In this document: piece after piece, positions 21,711 to 30,073 of the stretch
Position numbering within the stretch: position 1 is the stretch's first letter
How the letters are laid out: the number at the start of each line of letters is the position of its first letter
Notes under the pieces: model-generated
The model's input: the letters and a program-made list of their open reading frames with translations, nothing else
Database searches by the model: none
What the model was told of the DNA's origin: nothing
Assembly: GCF_041435215.1 (NCBI RefSeq)
Contig: NZ_CP108394.1
Span: 5,456,001 to 5,520,000 of the forward strand
Reading direction: 5' to 3'
Source of the DNA: Streptomyces sp. NBC_01314
Lineage (GTDB): Bacteria; Actinomycetota; Actinomycetes; Streptomycetales; Streptomycetaceae
Length of the DNA stretch: 64,000 nucleotides
Translations under genes and position numbers: made by a program

Positions 21711-23720
21711 ATGACCCCCCCTCCGCGTGCCAACTCCCGTGGTATCAAACGGCTTTGTAAAAACGCGGCGATTCGCGCCGTCACCCTGGCGACCGCCGCG
21801 ACGGCCGCCCTGCTCTTCGCCCAGCCGATGAACGCGACAACCGCGACGCCCGCCCCGGAGACGCGTCTCGACGCCGCGCCCGTGGCGGTCACGGACCGCC
21901 AGATACCGGTCCCCGAAGCCCCGATGGGCTGGGCCTCCTGGAACGCCTTCGCCGCGAAGGTCGACTACAACGTGATCAAGCAGCAGGTCGACGCGTTCGT
22001 CGCGGCCGGGCTGCCCGAGGCCGGCTACGAGTACATCAACATCGACGAGGGCTGGTGGCAGGGCACCCGCGACAGCGCGGGCAACATCACCATCGACGAG
22101 GCCGAGTGGCCCGGCGGCATGAAGGCCATCGCCGACTACATCCACAGCAAGGGCCTGAAGGCGGGCATCTACACCGACGCCGGCAAGGACGGCTGCGGCT
22201 ACTACTTCCCCACCGGCCGCCCGGCAGCGCCCGGCAGTGGCAGCGAGGGCCACTACGTCCAGGACATGACGCAGTTCTCCAAGTGGGGCTTCGACTTCGT
22301 GAAGGTCGACTGGTGCGGCGGTGACGCCGAGGGCCTCGACCCGAAGACGACCTACCAGGCGATCAGCGACGCCGTGGCCACCGCGACCGCCACCACCGGC
22401 CGCCCGCTCGCCCTCTCCCTGTGCAACTGGGGCTACTCCAACCCCTGGAACTGGGCACCGGGCATGGGCCCGATGTGGCGGACGAACACGGACATCTTCT
22501 ACCACGGCCAGTCCCTGACGTACGCGAACATGCTGACGAACTACGACCGGAACGTGCACCCCACGGCCCAGCACACCGGCTACGTCAACGACCCCGACAT
22601 GCTGCTGATCGGCATGGGGCTCACCGCCGGCCAGGACCGCACCCACATGAACCTGTGGGCGGTCTCCGGCGCCCCGCTGCTCGCCGGCAACGACCTCACC
22701 ACCATGACCACCGAGACGGTGAACACCCTCAAGAACTCCGAGGTCATCGCCGTCGACCAGGACCCCCGCGGCCTCCAGGGCGTCAAGGTCGCCGAGGACA
22801 CCACCGGCCTCCAGGTGTACGGCAAGGTCCTCTCCGGCTCCGGCAACCGCGCGGTCGTCCTCCTCAACCGCACCTCCACCACGCAGAACATGACGATCCG
22901 CTGGTCCGACCTGGGCCTGACGAACGCCTCCGCGACCGTCCGTGACCTGTGGAGCCGGACGAACGTCGGTACGCCCGGCACGAGTTACACCACCAGCGTT
23001 CCGGCGGGCTCCTCCATGATGCTCACGGTCAAGGGCGGCACCGAGCAGTCGGCGAGCTCGTACACCGGCACGTCGAGCTTCTCCGGTGTGGTCGCCGGGA
23101 ACACCGGCCTGAAGACGGTCGACGTCTCCTACACCAACAACACGTCGACGGCCCGCGTCGGCACCCTCACCGTCAACGGCCAGACGTCGACGAAGGTCTC
23201 CTTCCCGCCGACCGGCTCGTCCCCCGGCAACATCTCCGTCGCCATGGCCCTGACGAAGGGCAGCACCAACACGATCACGTTCTCCGGCGCCCCGACCCTC
23301 GAAGGCATCGTCGTACGACCGCTGCCGGGCACCAACGGCACGCTGATCACCGGCACGGCCTCCGGCCGCTGCGCCGACATCAACGACAACACCATCACCA
23401 ACGGCACCGACGCCCAGCTGTGGGCCTGCTCCGGCGGCCAGAACCAGGCCTTCACGTACACCTCCCGCAAGGAACTCGTCGTCTACGGCAACAAGTGCCT
23501 GGACGCCTGGGACCGCGGCACCTCCAACGGCACCCGCGTCGTCATCTGGGACTGCCACGGCGCCACCAACCAGCAGTGGAACGTGAACACGGACGGCACG
23601 ATCGTCAACGTCAACTCCGGTCTCTGCCTGGACGCCTACAACGCGGGCACCGCCAACGGCACGAAGCTCGTCCTGTGGGCCTGCAACGGTCAGAACAACC
23701 AGAAGTGGAGCCGGACGTGA
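21711..23720 (+). CDS. secreted GH27 alpha-galactosidase with CBM and ricin-B domains
   Basis: 669 residues; ATG 21711 follows GAAGGAG. Signal peptide about 1-45. The GH27 barrel spans roughly 65-350: MGWASWNAF, EYINIDEGWW, nucleophile D200 in VKVDWCGG, and the acid/base region NDPDM at 294-298. A beta-sandwich terminates the catalytic unit. A CBM35-like module (about 440-540, YTGTSSFSGVVAGNTG) and a ricin-B/CBM13 lectin with QxW repeats (GQNQAF, NQQWNV, NNQKWS) complete it. It should remove alpha-galactosyl side chains from galactomannan or related plant glycans. It is coupled to the arabinofuranosidase gene by a 4-bp overlap. Confidence 0.92.
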   Translation: MTPPPRANSRGIKRLCKNAAIRAVTLATAATAALLFAQPMNATTATPAPETRLDAAPVAVTDRQIPVPEAPMGWASWNAFAAKVDYNVIKQQVDAFVAAGLPEAGYEYINIDEGWWQGTRDSAGNITIDEAEWPGGMKAIADYIHSKGLKAGIYTDAGKDGCGYYFPTGRPAAPGSGSEGHYVQDMTQFSKWGFDFVKVDWCGGDAEGLDPKTTYQAISDAVATATATTGRPLALSLCNWGYSNPWNWAPGMGPMWRTNTDIFYHGQSLTYANMLTNYDRNVHPTAQHTGYVNDPDMLLIGMGLTAGQDRTHMNLWAVSGAPLLAGNDLTTMTTETVNTLKNSEVIAVDQDPRGLQGVKVAEDTTGLQVYGKVLSGSGNRAVVLLNRTSTTQNMTIRWSDLGLTNASATVRDLWSRTNVGTPGTSYTTSVPAGSSMMLTVKGGTEQSASSYTGTSSFSGVVAGNTGLKTVDVSYTNNTSTARVGTLTVNGQTSTKVSFPPTGSSPGNISVAMALTKGSTNTITFSGAPTLEGIVVRPLPGTNGTLITGTASGRCADINDNTITNGTDAQLWACSGGQNQAFTYTSRKELVVYGNKCLDAWDRGTSNGTRVVIWDCHGATNQQWNVNTDGTIVNVNSGLCLDAYNAGTANGTKLVLWACNGQNNQKWSRT

Positions 23721-25123
23721 CCCCTGTGAACGGAACCTTTGACGCGAGCGGGCCCTCCCGCCGCACGTTCCTCGGCATGGCCGCGACCGTCCCCCTGGCC
23801 GCGACCGGCGTCATGACCCTCGGCGCCGGCACCGCCCACGCCGCCGACTCGGCGTACGCGATGGTCTACTTCACCGAGTCCAACACCATGCTGGAGGCCA
23901 ACTACGGTCTCCACCTGGCCGTCAGCCAGGACGGCCTGAACTGGACCCCGCTGAACCAGAACGCCCCCCTGGTCACCCCGACCCAGGGCGCCGGCGGCCT
24001 GCGCGACCCGTTCCTGATGCGCAAGCAGGACGGTACGTTCGTCGTCCTGGCGACGGACCTCAATGGCACCGACTGGAACTACGCCAGCACGTACATCCAC
24101 GTCTGGGACTCGACCGACCTGCGGACCTTCACCGGCTACCGGCGCGTGAAGCTGCACGACATGACCACCACCCACAGCTGGGCCCCCGAGGCCTACTGGG
24201 ACGCCTCACGCGGCCAGTACGGCATCCTCTACTCCTCGGTGAACAGCAGCGGCCACAACGTCATCATGGTCAGCTACACGACCGACTTCGTCACGACGTC
24301 CAACCCCCAGGTCTTCTTCGACCCCGGCTACGACATCATCGACGGCAACCTCACGGTCGGTGTCAACGGCGTCAACTACCTCTACTACAAGAGGAACCAG
24401 ACCCTGGTGGGCGCCCGCTCGACGACCCTCAACCCGGGCAGCTTCACCCCGTTCAGCACGGCGGCCTCCCACGGCGGCACGGAGGCCCCGACGGTGGTGA
24501 AGTCCCTGTCCTCCAGCTCCTGGTACCTCTGGGGAGACACCTACACCCCCAACGGCGTCTTCTACGTCTGGCAGTCCAGCGACATCGCCTCCGGCACCTG
24601 GACGGCCCTGGACCAGAAGCTCTACACCCAGCCGCTCAACTCCAAGCACTGCGGCATCCACCCGATCACGTCGAGCGAGTACAACAACCTGCTGACCAAG
24701 TGGGGCGCGCCGGCGTGGAACCGCCTCAAGTCCTACAACTACCCGTCCCGCTACGTCCGCCACAGCGACTACGTGGGCCGCATAGACGAGTACCCCTTCG
24801 ACCCGTTCACGGACTCCCAGTGGAAACTGGTCCCGGGCCTGGCGGACTCCTCCGGGGTCTCCTTCCAGTCGGTCAGCCACCCCACCCGCTACCTCCGCCA
24901 CTACAGCTACAACCTCCGCCTCGACGTGAACGACGGCACATCGACCTTCGCCGCCGACGCCACGTTCACCCGCGTCGCCGGCCTCGCGGACTCGACGTGG
25001 TCCTCCTTCCGCTCGTACAACAACCCGACCCGCTACATCCGCCACAGCAACTACGTGCTCCGCATCGACCCGATCTCGACGACGACGGAGAAGGCGGACG
25101 CGACGTTCCGGGTCGGCTACTGA
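23717..25123 (+). CDS. Tat-exported GH43 arabinofuranosidase-like protein with AbfB (CBM42) domain
   Basis: 468 residues from GTG 23717, overlapping the GH27 stop (GTGA). Signal with SRRTFLGMAATVPLAATG and AHAAD cleavage region. Residues about 45-315 are a five-bladed propeller of GH43 type (LRDPFLMRKQDGTFVVLATD, HSWAPEAYWDA, DIIDGNLTV, GTEAPTVVKS), with acidic residues at the family positions. The C-terminal ~140 residues are an AbfB beta-trefoil with three repeats of the type YPSRYVRHSDYVGRI. It likely removes arabinose from arabinoxylan or arabinogalactan in concert with the neighbouring galactosidases. Confidence 0.9.
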   Translation: MTPVNGTFDASGPSRRTFLGMAATVPLAATGVMTLGAGTAHAADSAYAMVYFTESNTMLEANYGLHLAVSQDGLNWTPLNQNAPLVTPTQGAGGLRDPFLMRKQDGTFVVLATDLNGTDWNYASTYIHVWDSTDLRTFTGYRRVKLHDMTTTHSWAPEAYWDASRGQYGILYSSVNSSGHNVIMVSYTTDFVTTSNPQVFFDPGYDIIDGNLTVGVNGVNYLYYKRNQTLVGARSTTLNPGSFTPFSTAASHGGTEAPTVVKSLSSSSWYLWGDTYTPNGVFYVWQSSDIASGTWTALDQKLYTQPLNSKHCGIHPITSSEYNNLLTKWGAPAWNRLKSYNYPSRYVRHSDYVGRIDEYPFDPFTDSQWKLVPGLADSSGVSFQSVSHPTRYLRHYSYNLRLDVNDGTSTFAADATFTRVAGLADSTWSSFRSYNNPTRYIRHSNYVLRIDPISTTTEKADATFRVGY

Positions 25124-25153
25124 GACGACCGCCCCGCTCGGTGTGACCGACCG

Positions 25154-25188
25154 TTCCCCGCGCCCCCGTTTCCTGGGGGCGCGGGGAA
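25154..25188. terminator. strong GC hairpin terminator
   Basis: A 14-bp perfect stem (25154-25167 with 25175-25188), 7-nt loop, 30 bp past the arabinofuranosidase stop. The TTCCCCGCGCCCC motif is shared with the terminator at 62391-62435. Confidence 0.85.
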
Positions 25189-25269
25189 TCGCGCGAACGG
25201 GCCCTGTCACAAGGTGTGTTGGTGCCACGGAGACCACGACGCCGTACGCCCACCTGCGATGCTGAGCGG

Positions 25270-26100
25270 ATGAGCAAGGTGTGGCAGGGAGACGTCATCG
25301 ATGGCACGCGCTTCGTGGTCCCCGGGTCGGGTGTGACGCCGAGGCACGTGCTGTGCGCGGTCGGAGTGGGCCTGGATCTCGACGTGCTCAACCGGGTGGT
25401 CGATGAGGCGGGCGAAGGGGGCTTCACCGTCGATGAGTTGCAGCAGGAGCCGGACCCCCGGATGCGTGAGGCATTCGACGCCGCGTTGGGCGCCCGCCGG
25501 GCCACCGACGACGACGGGTTCAGCGATGACGACTGGGCCGCGGTGGACGCACACGACTCGGTCGCCTATGTCCTGTCACCGCCGATCTCCCAGGCCAGTG
25601 CCCTTGACGTGTCCCGGCGGGCGCTGGCCGTCACCGCCGCCCTGCTGGCCAACGGGGCCACCGCGGTGAAGAACGAATCCAGCGGGGTGGCCTGCGGGCA
25701 CAAGCGGTGGCTGGCCCTGGCGGACGAGGCGGCGACCGCCGAGAACGCGTACGACCTGGTAGGCGCCCTTGTCCAGGCATGGGTCGTGCCGGTGATCCAC
25801 GACGGGGAGGTGTACTACAGCTGCGGCCTGCATCTCCTGGGCGAGGCCGACGTGGAGCTCGCCCCCGGAAGCGCCGCGGAGCCCGAGCCAGAGCTGTTGC
25901 GTGAGTGGGTGACCACCATGGAGGTCGCGTCGTACTACCTGCTGACCGAGCAGCCGGAACACGGAGTCCAGGACGGCGAAGGCTTCCGCATCGCCCCGGA
26001 CGCCCCCCGCTGGATCATGAACCGCATGGAGTGCGAACGCTTCGAGGAAGACGACTTCTTCCACAACCCGTACGGATACTGGCGCCTGACTCCCGGCTAG
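25270..26100 (+). CDS. hypothetical cytoplasmic protein
   Basis: 276 residues from ATG 25270. Not recognised. No signal peptide or membrane segment. It is acidic overall, with a hydrophobic helix ALDVSRRALAVTAALLANGATAV followed by NESSGVACGHKRWLAL, which resembles the central part of DUF4261-like proteins, but the match is only by eye. The C-terminal part is rich in Glu/Asp and aromatic residues. No operon partner: a terminator lies upstream and 380 bp of empty sequence downstream. Confidence 0.65.
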   Translation: MSKVWQGDVIDGTRFVVPGSGVTPRHVLCAVGVGLDLDVLNRVVDEAGEGGFTVDELQQEPDPRMREAFDAALGARRATDDDGFSDDDWAAVDAHDSVAYVLSPPISQASALDVSRRALAVTAALLANGATAVKNESSGVACGHKRWLALADEAATAENAYDLVGALVQAWVVPVIHDGEVYYSCGLHLLGEADVELAPGSAAEPEPELLREWVTTMEVASYYLLTEQPEHGVQDGEGFRIAPDAPRWIMNRMECERFEEDDFFHNPYGYWRLTPG

Positions 26101-26479
26101 ACGCGCCCCACGAACGCGGGCGGGTTCGTGGACCGGGGCGGGGAGGCGCGGGACGCTCGCCGGACTCCGACGCGGCAGGTGGCTTGCCAGATCGCCCGCA
26201 CCGCACGGCGCTTCGACGCACCACCCTGCGGTCCGAAGGCCACGCGGACATCGCAGGGCAGGGTGCGACAGCCCTGGGGGCGGCGCCCCAAGGCGGGTCG
26301 AAGGGCCACAGCTGCTGGGAGGGAAAGGGACGGGAAGGGACGGTACGGGCGAGGGCTGCGGAGGCGAGAAAATCTCCGGGCCACGAGCCGAACGCCGCAC
26401 CCCTCTCCGGCGTCTCAGTACCGACCGCGGTCCCGCCCTCCCGGGCGACCGCACGCGGGACGAAGGACCGGAGGGACAC
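26101..26479. other. intergenic region without recognisable gene
   Basis: Six-frame reading shows only arginine/proline-rich shadow frames. The end of the region (GACCGGAGGGACAC) supplies the ribosome binding site of the next gene. No repeat or hairpin stood out beyond short GC-rich words. Confidence 0.5.
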
Positions 26480-27094
26480 ATGACCAAGCGAACCCCCGCC
26501 AGGCCCGGCATGACCGTGGCCGTGGCGGTCGCCGTCCTGGCTCTCGGCGGACTGCAGGGCTCGACGGCCGGCGCCCAGACCGTGGAAGCCGTATCGACCC
26601 CTTCGAAAACCTGCCACGGCACCCAGCCGAAGGGCGGCAGCACCGGTCAGGCCGGGGACGGAGGCCCGGAGGACGACACCCCCATGTACCGAACCCTGGA
26701 CTACGTGGACAAGCTGGTCACCGGCCGCTACTCCGCCATCTACACCGGCCTGGTCCTCGACGAGGACGAAGCCTCCATCGACATCTACCGCATCCCCTCC
26801 AAGCCCTTCGACACCGCCGTCTGCGACGCCGCCGAAAAGGGCGTGACCATCCACCTCCACGACCGCGACATCAACGAGAAGGACCTCACCACCCTGCTCG
26901 ACCGCGTCAGCGAGGACATGAGCCGCTGGGACGGCACGTTCAACATGCGCGAAGCCGGCCTGGACGGCACCGGCTACGTCGTGATCGGCGTGGACGACCC
27001 CGACACGGCCGAGCCGATCCTCCGCAAGGCCCTGGGCGAACGGAACGCCAAGTACCTCCGCGTCGAGTACGCCCCCCAGGCATACCTGCAGTGA
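26480..27094 (+). CDS. secreted hypothetical protein
   Basis: 204 residues with a signal peptide at about 10-32 (TVAVAVAVLALGGLQGSTAGA). The mature part begins with a Gly-rich linker and two cysteines (KTCHG, AVCDAAEKG). It continues with an alpha/beta pattern containing TVL-type strands, DRDINEKDLTTLLDRVSEDM and GYVVIGVDDPDTAEPILRKALGER, which resembles small exported ferredoxin-like or inhibitor-like folds. Function unknown. Strong ribosome binding site GGAGGG. Confidence 0.7.
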   Translation: MTKRTPARPGMTVAVAVAVLALGGLQGSTAGAQTVEAVSTPSKTCHGTQPKGGSTGQAGDGGPEDDTPMYRTLDYVDKLVTGRYSAIYTGLVLDEDEASIDIYRIPSKPFDTAVCDAAEKGVTIHLHDRDINEKDLTTLLDRVSEDMSRWDGTFNMREAGLDGTGYVVIGVDDPDTAEPILRKALGERNAKYLRVEYAPQAYLQ

Positions 27095-27182
27095 CCCGGA
27101 GCCGGGGTGCAACACCCCCGTGGATCCGCTATAGTTGATCACGAGCCGCTCACCGGAACAGTAACTCCCGGTAGTACTCAAT

Positions 27183-27255
27183 GCGTTGGTGGTCCAAGGA
27201 AAGACGCCCCGCTTCCTGCGGGGAAATGCAGGTGCAAGGCCTGCCCGGCGCTCCA
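27183..27255 (+). tRNA. tRNA-Gly(UCC)-like gene with encoded CCA and unusual T-loop
   Basis: A full cloverleaf can be folded: acceptor 27183-27189/27245-27251 (7 bp, two G-U), D-arm with GG, anticodon stem 27207-27211/27219-27223, loop CTTCCTG with anticodon TCC at 27214-27216, four-base variable loop, T-arm 27228-27232/27240-27244, discriminator T and encoded CCA. Glycine identity elements G1-C72, C2-G71, G3-C70, C35, C36 and U73 are all present. Odd points are T-loop TGCAAGG instead of TTC-R-A, and U at 37. A TATAGT box at 27130-27135 and a 17-bp terminator stem flank it. It may be a specialised, diverged or decaying tRNA. Confidence 0.7.
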
Positions 27256-27258
27256 GTA

Positions 27259-27297
27259 CAAGAGCCCCACTTCGCTCCATGCGAAGTGGGGCTCTTG
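27259..27297 (+). terminator. terminator of the tRNA-like gene
   Basis: A perfect 17-bp stem (27259-27275 with 27281-27297) with a 5-nt loop, beginning 3 nt after the encoded CCA. Confidence 0.9.
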
Positions 27298-27386
27298 CGT
27301 TGCACGAGACCGACAGTCTCCCCACCATCCACCAGACACCATCCACCAGAGCCGTCGCCACACCCCGAGCCCTGCGCCGCCGAATG

Positions 27387-27423
27387 GTATCGACGGAGAT
27401 AGTATCTCTCTCGATACTATCTC
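27387..27423. promoter_or_regulatory. operator-like inverted repeats upstream of the AAA ATPase gene
   Basis: GAGATAGTATC (27396-27406) and GATACTATCTC (27413-27423) are an 11-bp perfect inverted repeat. A second overlapping pair is GTATCGA (27387-27393) with TCGATAC (27411-27417). The AT-rich patch stands out and lies 18 bp before the ATG. Confidence 0.7.
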
Positions 27424-27440
27424 TCGCGGGAGTCTCCATC

Positions 27441-28862
27441 ATGCGACGATTCATCGGGCGAGACCCGGAGCTGAACGTGCTCCGCAACGCCTTCCAAGCG
27501 GTTCACGAGGCCGTCGGGTCGGCGAAGCCAGGTCAATGCATCCTCATGCGGGGCAGGCGACGGGTCGGCAAGTCCAGCCTTGTCGAGGAGTTCCTCCGGC
27601 GCACCGGGGCGCCGAACCTCTTCTTCACCGCGGCGGGCGGCACGGCGGAGGACGAACTGACAGAGCTGCTCGACACCGTCGCGAGATCCACCCTGCCGGA
27701 GAAAGAACTGTTCTCGGAGGAGACCCCGGGACAGTGGAACGCGGCGTTCAGGCTGCTCGCCGAGATCCTGCCCGACGACAGCCCGAGCGTGGTCGTCATC
27801 GACGAGGTTCCGTACCTCATGGACCGCATCGACGCCTTCGAGGGCATGCTCCAGCGGGCATGGGACCGCCTCCTCAGCCGCAAACCCGTGCTCCTGCTCC
27901 TCGTCGGATCCGACCTGTCGATGATGGAGGCACTGAACAGCTACGACCGCCCCTTCCACCAGCGAGGCCGGGAAATGGTGGTGGGGCCGCTGAACCCGGC
28001 CGACATCGGCGAGATGCTCGGCCTTCCGCCGGCGGCCACCTTCGACGCCGCCCTGATCACGGGCGGTCTTCCGCTGATCTGCGCGGAGTGGCGAGCCGGG
28101 GCGGACGTCTGGGAGTTCCTCCGCGACTCCCTGAACAACCCGATCTCGGCACTGCTGGTCTCCGCCGAGCGCTCACTGGCCGCGGAGTTTCCCCCGCAGG
28201 CCATGAGCAGGGAAGTCCTGCGGGCCATCGGAAGCGGGGAGCGGACCTTCACCAACATCGCGCGCGCCGCCGGCGGAATCTCCCACACCACTCTCACCCG
28301 TGCCACGGACGTCCTGACCGAGAAGCGGGTGGTGGCGGCCGAGCTACCCCTCTCCCCGCGTCCGTCGAAGGAACGCCGCTACCGAGTGGCCGACCCCTAC
28401 CTGCGCTTCTGGCTCGCGTTTCTGGATCCGCACATGGCGGAGATCGAGCGGATGCGGGGAGATCTCACACTGAGCCGGATCAAGGAGCGGTGGACGAGCT
28501 GGCGTGGCCGCGCGATCGAGCCTCTGGTCCGGGAATCCCTCGCCCGCCTCCTGCCGGACGGGCACCTGCCCGCCGCCCCGGCGATCGGCGCGTACTGGAC
28601 CCGCAGCAACGACGTCGAGATCGACCTGGTGGGCGCCGACCGGCAGCCGGTGGCCAAGCAGCTGCTCTTCCTCGGCTCGGTCAAATGGCTGGAGAACTCC
28701 GCGTTCGACACCCACGACCTGGCCGCACTGCAGAAGCACCGGGCCTCGCTCACCGACGAGCCCGTCCCCCTGGTGGCGGTCTCCCGCAACGGGACCAGCT
28801 GCTCCGGCCTCGATGCGGCGTACGGCCCCGAGGCACTGCTCGGCGCCTGGCGCCGGAGGTAG
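27441..28862 (+). CDS. AAA-family ATPase with DUF234 C-terminal domain
   Basis: 473 residues from ATG 27441. Walker A is GRRRVGKSS (38-46), Walker B is SVVVIDEVPYL (about 113-123), and an arginine-finger/sensor region follows. The middle winged-helix (FTNIARAAGGISHTTLTRATDVLTEKRVV) and the C-terminal DUF234 segment (RRYRVADPYLRFWLAF, WTRSNDVEIDLVGAD) are typical. DUF234 contains a nuclease-like pattern E/D-I-D-L-V. These proteins are common in archaea and actinobacteria and are suspected in DNA-related or mobile-element functions. The operator-like repeat suggests autoregulation. Confidence 0.85.
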   Translation: MRRFIGRDPELNVLRNAFQAVHEAVGSAKPGQCILMRGRRRVGKSSLVEEFLRRTGAPNLFFTAAGGTAEDELTELLDTVARSTLPEKELFSEETPGQWNAAFRLLAEILPDDSPSVVVIDEVPYLMDRIDAFEGMLQRAWDRLLSRKPVLLLLVGSDLSMMEALNSYDRPFHQRGREMVVGPLNPADIGEMLGLPPAATFDAALITGGLPLICAEWRAGADVWEFLRDSLNNPISALLVSAERSLAAEFPPQAMSREVLRAIGSGERTFTNIARAAGGISHTTLTRATDVLTEKRVVAAELPLSPRPSKERRYRVADPYLRFWLAFLDPHMAEIERMRGDLTLSRIKERWTSWRGRAIEPLVRESLARLLPDGHLPAAPAIGAYWTRSNDVEIDLVGADRQPVAKQLLFLGSVKWLENSAFDTHDLAALQKHRASLTDEPVPLVAVSRNGTSCSGLDAAYGPEALLGAWRRR

Positions 28863-28930
28863 GTCGGTCCCGAACGTTGCCGGCCTGCCCCGCGTCTCAG
28901 TGGTGACCGTCCCATAAGGAGGCCACCACC

Positions 28931-29398
28931 ATGCCGACGCCCGCCACCGTACGAGTCCGTCACCGTGCCCTGACCGCCGCCGCGATGGCCGGGACGTTGC
29001 TGTCGGTGCTTTCCGCGTGCGGGGAGGAGTCGACCACAGCGAAGGGGTCGGCGCCCGCTTGGAAGGAGCCCTCCGCGTACCGCTACACCCTGGATTCGGG
29101 TGAGGGTGAACGGGCGCTGATCGGGACGTTCGAGGTGACGGTCCGGGACGGGAAGGCCGTGAAGACCGTCGGGCTCGATGAGAGCGGCCGACGGGTGGTG
29201 GACCAGAAGCTGATCGAAGTGCCCACCATCGCCGGGTTGTTGAAGCAGGCGAAGACGGCACGGGAAGAGGGCGCCGACGTCGTGGACATCGAGTACGCGA
29301 AGGACGGCCGTCCGACCAGCATCTCCATCGACTGGGACGAGAACGCCATCGACGACGAGGAGGGGTACACCCTCGGCGACTACGAGGCGCTCGGCTGA
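28931..29398 (+). CDS. small lipoprotein (DUF6174-like)
   Basis: 155 residues; ATG 28931 follows AAGGAGG. Lipobox LSAC at about residues 28-31, so exported and lipid-anchored. The mature part (YRYTLDSGEGERALIGTFEVTVRDGKAVKTV, DGRPTSISIDWDENAIDDEEGYTLGDYE) fits the DUF6174 pattern of bacterial lipoproteins with unknown role. The 3' end overlaps the convergent lipoprotein gene by 19 bp. Confidence 0.75.
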   Translation: MPTPATVRVRHRALTAAAMAGTLLSVLSACGEESTTAKGSAPAWKEPSAYRYTLDSGEGERALIGTFEVTVRDGKAVKTVGLDESGRRVVDQKLIEVPTIAGLLKQAKTAREEGADVVDIEYAKDGRPTSISIDWDENAIDDEEGYTLGDYEALG

Positions 29399-29796
29399 CT
29401 CAGGTCCCGGATCGTGCCGCCCACCTTGGCCTTCAGCTTCTTGAGCACGGCGGGCTTGGCGGAGATGGCCCACTGCGGACCGACCAGGTACTTGCCGCCG
29501 TACATGGAGGCCGACTCCAGCCAGACTTCCTTCAGTTCGTCCTTGGGGAAGGTGGTGATGAGGTAGTCCCCCACGGCGGTCTGACACACGCCCTCGCGCA
29601 ACTCCTTCGCCTCGGTCCGGATCTTCACCTCGCACCCGGTGAGCTCGGCGATCACCTCGACCTTGGCCGGCGCGACCAGCGCGGCGACCGGACTCGACTC
29701 GCCCGACGCCTCGCCACCACCGCTGCACGCCGCCACCAGGGGCAGGACAGCCAGGCTCGCAGCCAACGCGACACCACGCGACAGCTTCCTCACCAT
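29380..29796 (-). CDS. small lipoprotein
   Basis: 138 residues from ATG 29796. Signal peptide with lipobox LVAAC at about 20-24. The mature domain has two cysteines (ELTGCEVKIR, EGVCQTAVG) and a compact alternating pattern (YLITTFPKDELKEVWLESA, YLVGPQWAISAKPAVLKKL). Unknown function, probably a small surface-anchored fold stabilised by one disulfide. Confidence 0.7.
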   Translation of the reverse strand: MVRKLSRGVALAASLAVLPLVAACSGGGEASGESSPVAALVAPAKVEVIAELTGCEVKIRTEAKELREGVCQTAVGDYLITTFPKDELKEVWLESASMYGGKYLVGPQWAISAKPAVLKKLKAKVGGTIRDLSQPSAS

Positions 29797-30073
29797 GTCC
29801 TGATCTCCGTTCGCCTTCTCCGTACCGAGTGCACTCGGCAAAAAGTACGTTTGGAAGCCGTCGGATGCTCAATCGTCGACACGTGATGTCGTCGCCCGAC
29901 CACAACCCCCTTGCATGGCTCCACGGCAAGCTCTCAGGACCCACGGGGGCAATGCCCTGATGCACCGCCGCAGGCCTCGTCCTGCCTCCACGGTCGGCCC
30001 TTGACGCATGGAACCGGCCTGCCATATGGGTGATTTGTGATACTAATCGACATGGTGCGGATAGCTATCCAGC
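29797..30073. other. intergenic region upstream of the HNH gene
   Basis: 277 bp with an AT-rich end. TTGACG (30002-30007) and later TGATACTAAT (30038-30047) are possible promoter parts for the gene at 30074; spacing does not allow a firm assignment. Confidence 0.35.

Noticed and set aside
26128..27138. Plus-strand 336-codon frame overlapping the secreted protein gene
   Set aside because: Pure Arg/Pro shadow of the gene at 26480 and of non-coding sequence.
27183..27297. End of an IS200/IS605-type element because of the two hairpins
   Set aside because: The first part folds as a complete tRNA with encoded CCA and the second is a simple terminator; no transposase fragment is adjacent.
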